Made by a program: the position numbers and the translations under genes. DNA of 7,509 nucleotides, from positions 1 to 7,509 of the forward strand of contig JAQAZP010000206.1 of NCBI GenBank assembly GCA_032127265.1, read 5' to 3'. The DNA is from JAQAZP01 sp032127265 (lineage in GTDB: Bacteria; Acidobacteriota; JAQAZP01). The notes beneath the pieces are model-generated. The model searched no databases, was not told where the DNA came from, and was given only the letters and a program-made list of their open reading frames with translations. Every line of letters starts with the position of its first letter. The first letter of the stretch is position 1. Below, in pieces: positions 1-5,535 of the stretch.

Positions 1-338
1 TGTTCCTCACCCGACTGGGATTCAACTCCAAAGCGGTGATCACCGGTGACATCACCCAGGTGGATCTGCCCCGGGGCAGGCGATCAGGCCTGGTGGAAGC
101 GCGCGATCTGATGAGGGATATCGAAGGGATCGGCTTTATCCACTTTGACGAATCGGATGTGGTTCGGCATTCCCTGGTGCAGAAAATTATCCTGGCCTAC
201 GAAGCGGGCGCCGTGCACACCCTGGCTGCGGCCGCAGCGGGCCGTAAGCCGCGGTCCAGCCTTTTCGCTCGACGCAGGCGTTCCCGCCCCGCCGTCAACA
301 GGTCGCCGCAGAATATCCACGATCCGGAGAACGGTTGA
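1..338 (+). CDS. phoH: PhoH family ATPase, C-terminal part (5' end outside window)
   Basis: Only the last 111 residues are visible, read from base 3 with a stop at 336-338; the gene enters from the left edge. The fragment opens with FLTRLGF, followed by the PhoH signature TGDITQVDLP and then SGLVEARDL, GIGFIHF and DVVRHSLVQKIILAYE, all typical of the end of the PhoH P-loop NTPase domain. The Walker A and B motifs lie upstream of the window. PhoH-like proteins are cytoplasmic ATPases associated with RNA metabolism, and their gene commonly precedes pgpH and ybeY, as here. After the conserved domain there is a tail of about 40 residues that is Ala-rich, then strongly basic (RRRRSR), and not recognisable as a domain. 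The stop codon overlaps the TTG start of the next gene by 4 nt, suggesting coupled translation. Family identity is secure; the precise substrate is not known from sequence. Confidence 0.93.
   Translation, partial: FLTRLGFNSKAVITGDITQVDLPRGRRSGLVEARDLMRDIEGIGFIHFDESDVVRHSLVQKIILAYEAGAVHTLAAAAAGRKPRSSLFARRRRSRPAVNRSPQNIHDPENG
326..337 (+). promoter_or_regulatory. Ribosome binding site deciding the TTG start of pgpH
   Basis: GGAG at 326-329 lies 5 nt upstream of TTG at 335-337. The next in-frame candidate, ATG at 347-349, would be 17 nt from the same GGAG, which is too far, and has no other purine-rich site in front of it. TTG also overlaps the phoH stop as TTGA, the same arrangement as the ATGA overlap at the pgpH/ybeY junction. 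The TTG start is therefore preferred, but choosing the ATG would remove only four residues. Confidence 0.6.
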
Positions 339-2794
339 TTAACCACATGGCCGACAAGAAAAAGAATCAATCGGGCGGACCGGACAAGGGGGCCAGACCC
401 ACGGAGCGGGCCAGATCCCGTAAACCCCAGACACTTTCGGGACGCATCTCCGGTTTCTTCAAGCAACTGGTGGAAAATACCGTGTCCATGGGGTCGGTCT
501 GGATGATGGTCTTTCTCATTGTCAGTCTCGGGCTGTTCTACCTGCACTACCGGCCCGCCTACCCGGAATACACCATTGGCGAAGTGGCCCGGGATGATGT
601 GAGGGCGCCGGTGGCTTTTTCCGTTCCGGACCCCGAGTTGACCGACGAGCGCCGTGAAGCGGCGCGGCGCGAAGTGCTCCCGGTCTACGACCTGGACAGC
701 CGTGCTCTGGAGAGCGTCATCGCCAGCCTCGGGGGATTTTTTCAGTCGGCGCGGGGTGTCACCTCCGACCCGCTGACCATCACCGTGCCCGGCAGCGCCG
801 GTGAAGTTCGCCCGGACACCGGGGGGGGGGATGCACGCAGCGGCGGCGGAAGAGTGCCGCTGAACGACGAACTGCTCAGCATCCTCGAAGAAATGTCCCC
901 CATTGCCCTGGACGAACCGACGCTGACCCTGTTCTACGGGTTCGAGTTCGACCGGCGTTTGCTCGATGCGGTGGAACAGGCCGGGAGGTCGGCACTGGCC
1001 AAACCCTTCGTCGAAGACCTGGGTACCCTTCGGCGGCGCGGCGGCGACCGGGGATTGATCGCCATCGACGTGTTCACCGGCGGTGAGGCGATCTATACTG
1101 ATATCGCCACCCTCGGTGACCGGTCAAGCATTTATGAGAGGCTCGAATCCGCCGACCTGCTGCTGGAGGGTTTCGAACCGCAGCAACGGGAGATCCTGCT
1201 CAGGTTTGTTGCTGACACCCTGCCGGCACCATTGACCTACAACCGCAACGAAACCCGTACGCGGCAGGAAATTGCGGCGGCCGCGATTTCGGAAGTGACC
1301 TACAGCATTCCGCAGAACAAGATCATCGTGCGCGAGGGCGACCTGATCACCGGGCGGGTTCTGGAGCAGCTCGTGGCCATGCGCCGGGTGCAGAAATTCC
1401 AGTGGGGCGGCCTGAACCTCCTGGGGATCTCGTTCATCCTGGTGCTGGTTCTCGCCGCTCTGCTGCGTTTCATTGACAGCCACCGTATATCGCTGTCCCA
1501 TTTCCGTCATCTCCACTCCCTGCTCTTCATGGTCCTCACCCTGGCTCTGGTTCTCACCGGTTTGAGCATATTCATTTTTGACGCTGTGGGGGGGAGCCTC
1601 AGCCGATTCCCGTTCAACAACCTCTCCTCCTACTACTATATGATCCCCTTTTCTTTTGGCGGTCTGCTGCTCAGCCTGATAACCAACCGCCGCCTGGCCA
1701 TGATGTTCGTCGTGGCCTACAGTCTGTTGGCCGCACTGCTGCTGGACGGCAGCTTCCCGCTTGCCGCCTTCTCCCTCGCCGGTAACTTTATGGCCATTTA
1801 CGGACCCATTGCCTATACCAGCCGGACCGCGCTGATGCGTTCCGGCCTGGTGCTGGGCCTGGTCAACGCGCTGCTGGTGGGAACCCTGTCGCTGCTGCAG
1901 CCCGATTTCACCTTTTCCACCCAGCTGCCCTTTGAAATGGCCTGTGCCTTTGCCGGCGGGGCTCTCGCCATCCTGCTGGTCTTTGTTTTTCTGCCGCTCT
2001 TCGAAACGCTGTTCCACCTCGTCACCGATTTCAGGCTGCTCGAGCTCTCCAATCTCGATTCGCCGCTGCTTCGCGAACTGGCCCTGCGGGCTCCCGGGAC
2101 CTATCACCACAGCGTGATCGTGGGCCACCTGGCTGAAGCGGCGGCCAAGGCCATCGGAGCCAACGCCCTGTTTGTCAGGGTGGCCTCCTACTACCATGAC
2201 GTGGGAAAGATGCTCAAGCCGGAGTACTACATCGAGAATATCGGCTCGGCGGAAAACAGGCACGACCGGCTGGCCCCGCGGATGAGCGCCCTGATCCTGA
2301 TCAGCCATGTCAAGGACGGGATGGAGATCGCCGCCCGGCACAATATCGTACCGGCGATAATCGACATCATCCCCCAGCACCACGGCACGAAGTTGATGAC
2401 TTTCTTCTACAACAAGGCCCTGGATCAGGCCGGCGACGACCAGCAATCGGTCAACGAGATCAATTTCCGCTACCCCGGCCCCAAACCGCTGTCCAACGAG
2501 GCCGCGGTGATCATGCTCGCCGACGCGGTTGAAGCTGCCTCACGGACCCTTACCGACCCGTCCCCCAGCCGGCTCAAGGGGCTGGTGCAGAAAATTGTCA
2601 GCACCATCGCCTTTGACGGACAGTTGGACAGCTGCAAGCTGACGCTCAAGGACCTGGACGTGATCTCGTCCCAGTTCATGCGGATCCTTGGCGGCATCTT
2701 TCACCAGCGTCTCGACTACCCGGGGTTCAATTTCCAGCCGATCAGCGGGCGGAACGGCGAAGCGGCACCCGGGGGGGGGAAGCAGGGCCCATGA
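335..2794 (+). CDS. pgpH: PgpH-type 7TM-HD membrane phosphohydrolase (likely cyclic di-AMP phosphodiesterase)
   Basis: The product of about 819 residues has the full architecture of this family. There is a charged cytoplasmic N-terminus, a first membrane helix (about 53-72), a large extracytoplasmic domain (about 73-358), seven further hydrophobic segments (about 361-380, 395-416, 431-450, 454-470, 474-495, 503-522, 533-560), and a C-terminal cytoplasmic HD domain (about 580-795). Metal-site residues are visible: H591/H592 in GTYHHSV, H621-D622 in YYHDVGK, H658 in ISHVKDG, H682-H683 in PQHHGTK and D730 in MLADAVEAA. The motif reads HDVG rather than HDIG, a conservative change. Characterised PgpH proteins hydrolyse the second messenger c-di-AMP; that activity here is inferred from the family. 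The gene overlaps phoH upstream and ybeY downstream by 4 nt each. Two oddities are a Gly-rich, low-complexity stretch at residues about 151-173 and two G homopolymers (821-830 and 2771-2779). Domain identity is certain; cyclic nucleotide specificity is less so. Confidence 0.93.
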   Translation: MINHMADKKKNQSGGPDKGARPTERARSRKPQTLSGRISGFFKQLVENTVSMGSVWMMVFLIVSLGLFYLHYRPAYPEYTIGEVARDDVRAPVAFSVPDPELTDERREAARREVLPVYDLDSRALESVIASLGGFFQSARGVTSDPLTITVPGSAGEVRPDTGGGDARSGGGRVPLNDELLSILEEMSPIALDEPTLTLFYGFEFDRRLLDAVEQAGRSALAKPFVEDLGTLRRRGGDRGLIAIDVFTGGEAIYTDIATLGDRSSIYERLESADLLLEGFEPQQREILLRFVADTLPAPLTYNRNETRTRQEIAAAAISEVTYSIPQNKIIVREGDLITGRVLEQLVAMRRVQKFQWGGLNLLGISFILVLVLAALLRFIDSHRISLSHFRHLHSLLFMVLTLALVLTGLSIFIFDAVGGSLSRFPFNNLSSYYYMIPFSFGGLLLSLITNRRLAMMFVVAYSLLAALLLDGSFPLAAFSLAGNFMAIYGPIAYTSRTALMRSGLVLGLVNALLVGTLSLLQPDFTFSTQLPFEMACAFAGGALAILLVFVFLPLFETLFHLVTDFRLLELSNLDSPLLRELALRAPGTYHHSVIVGHLAEAAAKAIGANALFVRVASYYHDVGKMLKPEYYIENIGSAENRHDRLAPRMSALILISHVKDGMEIAARHNIVPAIIDIIPQHHGTKLMTFFYNKALDQAGDDQQSVNEINFRYPGPKPLSNEAAVIMLADAVEAASRTLTDPSPSRLKGLVQKIVSTIAFDGQLDSCKLTLKDLDVISSQFMRILGGIFHQRLDYPGFNFQPISGRNGEAAPGGGKQGP
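821..830 (+). repeat. Homopolymer of ten G inside pgpH
   Basis: Ten consecutive G residues encode Gly-Gly-Gly and the first base of Asp in the extracytoplasmic domain of PgpH. Losing one G brings a stop at 861-863; gaining one brings a stop at 1084-1086. Either change would remove all seven later membrane helices and the HD domain. The given sequence has the open length. Confidence 0.9.
2771..2779 (+). repeat. Homopolymer of nine G at the 3' end of pgpH
   Basis: Nine consecutive G residues encode Gly-Gly-Gly five codons before the pgpH stop, ending 11 nt before the ybeY ATG. The tract may also contribute to the ybeY ribosome binding site, since the purine-rich run GGGGGAAG reaches to about 9 nt from the ATG. 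Adding one G, or a -1 ribosomal slip, would put pgpH in the ybeY reading frame without an intervening stop. Confidence 0.85.
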
Positions 2795-3234
2795 TCGACG
2801 TGACGGTATGCGACCTGCAGTCAACGCACCCGGTGGAAGGCGATGCGGTCTCCGAATTTGTCAACCGCGTGGCCGGGGCGCTGGATTGTCCGGCCGACGA
2901 GGTGAGCGTGGCTTTTGTGGATCCCGAGGGGATGCGGGAGTACAACCGCACGCATCGCGGGATCGATCGGGTTACCGACGTGCTCTCCTTCGGCCTGGAT
3001 GACGGCCCCGGACCGGATGGCATGGTGAATCTCGGTGACCTGGTGATCTGTCCCGCCCAGGCCGCGGAGCAGGCGGTGCGGGAAGGCCACTCGCTGTGGA
3101 CCGAGCTGCGGATCCTGCTGCTGCACGGGTTTCTCCACCTCACGGGCCTGGACCACCCGGAGCAGGCGGGTGAGCTGCGGTCGGCCATGGAACTGGAAGA
3201 AGAACGCCTGAGAGACCTGCTGATCAGCGACTGA
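2791..3234 (+). CDS. ybeY: Endoribonuclease YbeY (16S rRNA maturation / ribosome quality control)
   Basis: The 147-residue product matches the usual YbeY length. It carries the zinc-binding signature H-x3-H-x5-H as HGFLHLTGLDH (H112, H116, H122). It also has the upstream conserved block YNRTHRGIDR followed by TDVLSFG (62-68), and LGDLVICP (81-88). R56 in HRG is probably the conserved arginine of the active-site cleft. YbeY is a cytoplasmic metalloprotein needed for 16S rRNA 3'-end processing and 70S quality control, and it interacts functionally with Era, encoded two genes downstream. The ATG overlaps the pgpH stop as ATGA, so translation is probably coupled. AGGG at 2784-2787 is only 3 nt from the ATG and the preceding G-rich run is better spaced. 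Nothing is missing or truncated. Confidence 0.96.
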   Translation: MIDVTVCDLQSTHPVEGDAVSEFVNRVAGALDCPADEVSVAFVDPEGMREYNRTHRGIDRVTDVLSFGLDDGPGPDGMVNLGDLVICPAQAAEQAVREGHSLWTELRILLLHGFLHLTGLDHPEQAGELRSAMELEEERLRDLLISD

Positions 3235-3260
3235 AGAACGAATCAGCGGCAGGCGGAGAA

Positions 3261-3273
3261 GGGGAGTAGCGTG
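3261..3273 (+). promoter_or_regulatory. Ribosome binding site and GTG start of the CorC-like gene
   Basis: GGGGAG at 3261-3266 precedes GTG (3271-3273) by 4 nt. There is no in-frame ATG nearby, and the hydrophobic first helix begins a few residues after the GTG, so this start keeps the whole membrane domain. The 36 nt between the ybeY stop and this GTG contain no terminator-like hairpin. Confidence 0.6.
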
Positions 3274-4530
3274 ATCATTCAATTCAGCCCGCTGCAGTGG
3301 GTCTTCCTCACGGCTCTGCTGCTGGCCTACCTGGCCTTCAGCACGGTCTGCGCGGCCTGGACCGGGGCCGGCTGGCGAATCCGCCAGCGCCGGCTCCTGG
3401 AAACACTGGCCGGCGGGAATCCGCGACTGGCCGCCATGGCGGCTGACGGATACCGGGTGCAACTGTCGCTCAGACTGGCCCGTCAGCTGTTGTTCCTGCT
3501 GGTGCTTACGCTGGTCCTCATCGGACACTCCGGGGGAACCTTGTCTCCGCTGAACGTGGCCGGGCTGCTGGCCGGGGCGGCGGCGCTGGTCTTCGTAGTG
3601 GAATTCCTGCTGGCCCGGGCCATCGCTTCGGCCCTGGCTGACAGGATCATTCAACACTCCCTGTCCATGGTCAGGCCCGTCTACCTGCTGTTCTACCCCC
3701 TGACCCTGGTGCCCTTGAAACTACAGGAACTCTTCTCCGCCGAGACCAGTGAAGACGACCAGCCCAGCGACGCTGAAGTCGAGGCCTTCATCGACGTTGG
3801 TGAAGAAGAAGGAATCCTGGAAGAGGGCGAAAGCCGGTTGCTCCGCAGTATCGTCGACTTTGGCGAGACAACGGTCAGCGAGGTGATGACACCCCGAACC
3901 GACATGATCTGCACTTCCGCGGATACCACCATCGCCGACCTCCGCGACCTGGTGACCCGGGAGAAGCATTCGCGGATACCGGTCTTCCTGGACACCATGG
4001 ACCGGATCATCGGTGTGGCCTACACCCGGGATCTGCTTGAGGCCTGGCGTGACGGTCGGGAAGGGGATCTGGTGGGCGATCTGCTGCACCCGCCTCTCTT
4101 CGTCCCCGAGATGAAAAAGATCGAGGAGTTGATGAAGGAGTTCCAGGAGGACCGGGTGCAACTGGCGGTGGTGGTTGACGAGTATGGCGGCACCGCCGGG
4201 CTGGTGACCCTTGAGGATCTGCTGGAAGAGATCGTGGGGGAGATCCAGGACGAGTATGACGAGGAGGACCCGCTGCTGGTCCGTCAGGATGACGGCTCCT
4301 ATCTCGCCGGCGCCATGCTGGACGTGGACGAGTTCACCGACCTCTTCGGGCTCATCGAGACCGATGGTGACTACGATACCCTGGGCGGTCTGGCCATCGC
4401 CGAACTGGGGCATTTCCCAGAGGCCGGGGAAACCTTCGATTTTCGGGGGGTGGCCATCGAAATCGTTGAAGCCGACGATCGGCGGATCCACCGGTTGCGG
4501 CTCACCGGACCGGTTGTGGAGGAGTCCTGA
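3271..4530 (+). CDS. CorC/HlyC-type membrane protein: divergent DUF21, CBS pair, CorC_HlyC domain
   Basis: The 419-residue product has an N-terminal hydrophobic region with segments at about 8-30, 72-87, 95-117 and 134-150. The family linker EEEGILEEGESRLLRSIVDF (178-197) follows, then two CBS motifs (about 200-325, including VSEVMTPRTDMI, EKHSRIPVF, VDEYGGTAGLVTLEDLLEEI and VGEIQDEYD). The C-terminal CorC_HlyC domain (about 334-412) includes YDTLGGL and RRIHRLRL. Family members are linked to Mg2+/Co2+ efflux or transport and are often misnamed hemolysins. The cytoplasmic half is textbook, but the membrane half lacks the usual Ser/Glu motif of helix 1 (here STVCAAW), the GN-type motif of helix 2 and the GE-x-x-PK end of helix 3 (only E111 may remain). 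Transport activity is therefore uncertain and a regulatory or accessory role is possible. The stop shares one base with the era start. Confidence 0.88.
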   Translation: MIIQFSPLQWVFLTALLLAYLAFSTVCAAWTGAGWRIRQRRLLETLAGGNPRLAAMAADGYRVQLSLRLARQLLFLLVLTLVLIGHSGGTLSPLNVAGLLAGAAALVFVVEFLLARAIASALADRIIQHSLSMVRPVYLLFYPLTLVPLKLQELFSAETSEDDQPSDAEVEAFIDVGEEEGILEEGESRLLRSIVDFGETTVSEVMTPRTDMICTSADTTIADLRDLVTREKHSRIPVFLDTMDRIIGVAYTRDLLEAWRDGREGDLVGDLLHPPLFVPEMKKIEELMKEFQEDRVQLAVVVDEYGGTAGLVTLEDLLEEIVGEIQDEYDEEDPLLVRQDDGSYLAGAMLDVDEFTDLFGLIETDGDYDTLGGLAIAELGHFPEAGETFDFRGVAIEIVEADDRRIHRLRLTGPVVEES

Positions 4531-4532
4531 TG
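4518..4532 (+). promoter_or_regulatory. Strong ribosome binding site and start of era
   Basis: GGAGGAG at 4518-4524 lies 5 nt before ATG at 4530-4532, and the preceding stop TGA shares its A with this ATG (TGATG). This is a classic stop-start reinitiation junction with near-ideal Shine-Dalgarno pairing and is the strongest such site in the window. Confidence 0.7.
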
Positions 4533-5435
4533 ACCGAGCAGTCCCGCTGCGGCGTGGTCAGTCTGGTGGGACGGCCCAATTCCGGAAAATCCACCTTGAT
4601 CAACCGGCTGGTGGGCGAGAAAGTGGCCATCGTCACACCGGTCCCCCAGACCACCCGCAACCGCATCAGGGGCATCCGCAACGTGGGTCCGCACCAGATC
4701 GTGCTCCTCGACACACCTGGCGTCCACCGACCGCTGTATAAAATGAACAGGACCATGATGGCGTTGGCCCTGGACGCCCTTGAGCAGGTTGACCAGGTGC
4801 TGCTGCTGGTGGATGCCACCACGCGCTTTGGCAAGGGCGACCGCTATGTCATCGACATCCTGGAGCAGCGCTGCAAGGCCCCGGTGGTACTGGTGCTGAA
4901 CAAGATCGATCTGCTGGAGAAGCAGCGCCTGCTCCCGCTCATCGAAACCTATCGCGAACTCTACCCCTGGAGTGCCGTCATCCCGCTTTCGGCGCTCACC
5001 GGTGAAAACGAGCAACTGCTGCTGGACACCGTCGTGGACAGCCTCCCCCCGGGCGACCCGCTCTACCCCAAGGACCATTACACCGACCAGCCCGAGCGGC
5101 TGCTGGTGGCCGAGATCGTCCGGGAAAAGGTGATCACCCTTTCCCGCGACGAGCTGCCCTATGTCACCGCGGTGATGGTGGAAACCTTCGAGGAGCCGGA
5201 GCACGAAGGCGGGGCCCTGCATATCGGAGCGGTGATCCTGGTGGAGCGAAAGTCACAGCGGGGGATCATCATCGGCAAGGGCGGCCAGCAGTTGAAGAGG
5301 ATCGGTACCGCCGCCCGTCTGGATGTGGAGCGGATGCTGGGGACCAGGGTCTACCTCGAGCTGCTGGTCAAGGTAAAACCAGGCTGGCGCGAGGACGGCG
5401 GCCTGCTCTCCCGAATGGGTATCGACCGAAAATGA
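4530..5435 (+). CDS. era: GTPase Era, 16S rRNA-binding 30S assembly factor
   Basis: The 301-residue product is full length for Era. GTPase motifs are in order: G1 GRPNSGKS (14-21), G2 in QTTRNRI (T41/T42), G3 DTPG (61-64), G4 NKID (124-127) and G5 SAL (154-156). The C-terminal KH domain, which binds the 3' end of 16S rRNA, is recognised by EREK-like VREKVITLSRDELPY, then IIIGKGGQQLKRIG (246-259) with the GxxG loop in GKGG, then ARLDVERMLGTRVYLEL and VKVKPGWRED. Era binds GTP, assists 30S assembly and acts at the inner face of the membrane or in the cytoplasm. It is probably the last gene of the phoH-pgpH-ybeY-corC-era unit, because a hairpin and T-rich stretch follow the stop. No key residue is missing. 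Confidence 0.98.
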   Translation: MTEQSRCGVVSLVGRPNSGKSTLINRLVGEKVAIVTPVPQTTRNRIRGIRNVGPHQIVLLDTPGVHRPLYKMNRTMMALALDALEQVDQVLLLVDATTRFGKGDRYVIDILEQRCKAPVVLVLNKIDLLEKQRLLPLIETYRELYPWSAVIPLSALTGENEQLLLDTVVDSLPPGDPLYPKDHYTDQPERLLVAEIVREKVITLSRDELPYVTAVMVETFEEPEHEGGALHIGAVILVERKSQRGIIIGKGGQQLKRIGTAARLDVERMLGTRVYLELLVKVKPGWREDGGLLSRMGIDRK

Positions 5436-5437
5436 TT

Positions 5438-5465
5438 CCCGGCCCTGCCGGGGCTGTTTTGCTTT
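5438..5465 (+). terminator. Candidate intrinsic terminator after era
   Basis: CCCGGC (5438-5443), a CCT loop and GCCGGG (5447-5452) form a perfect six-pair GC stem starting 2 nt after the era stop. A short GCTG spacer and TTTTGCTTT follow, then a further T6 run at 5475-5480. The T tract is interrupted and begins 4 nt after the stem, so termination may be partial. Its position at the end of the coupled gene cluster supports the call. Confidence 0.5.
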
Positions 5466-5488
5466 GCCGCGCCCTTTTTTGCTATTAT
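5459..5488 (+). promoter_or_regulatory. Weak sigma70-like promoter candidate for mgtE
   Basis: TTGCTT (5459-5464) and TATTAT (5483-5488) are 18 nt apart; the -10 box differs from TATAAT at one position, while the -35 is poor. Transcription would begin near 5495, about 40 nt before the mgtE ATG. A second pair, TTGCAG (5489-5494) with TATATA (5514-5519), has 19 nt spacing and is weaker. The AT-rich character of 5470-5535 against an otherwise G+C-rich window is the main support. No M-box-like leader fits in this 100-nt gap. Confidence 0.25.
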
Positions 5489-5535
5489 TTGCAGCCCGGC
5501 GTCATATCCGCAGTATATACAGAATCGGTGCTTTC

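Noticed and set aside
1124..2446. Long antisense open frame of 440 codons opposite pgpH
   Set aside because: It is the complement of a well-supported gene in G+C-rich DNA. Its translation is dominated by Gln, His, Gly and Glu without domain motifs, as expected of a shadow frame.
2821..3657. Antisense open frame of 278 codons opposite ybeY and corC
   Set aside because: Shadow of two clear sense genes, with Gln/Arg/His-rich low-complexity translation and no supporting ribosome binding site.
3271..4530. Hemolysin annotation for the CBS protein
   Set aside because: The HlyC/TlyC hemolysin name for DUF21-CBS-CorC_HlyC proteins is historical; nothing in the sequence or context supports a toxin.
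5464..5535. N-terminal extension of MgtE from TTG 5464
   Set aside because: It would start inside the T-rich tail of the era terminator, adds 24 residues unlike the family N-terminus, and the ATG at 5536 gives the normal MgtE length and start.
5436..5535. Mg2+ riboswitch (M-box) leader before mgtE
   Set aside because: The whole gap is 100 nt and the probable leader about 40 nt, too short for the known M-box fold, and no matching set of stems is visible.
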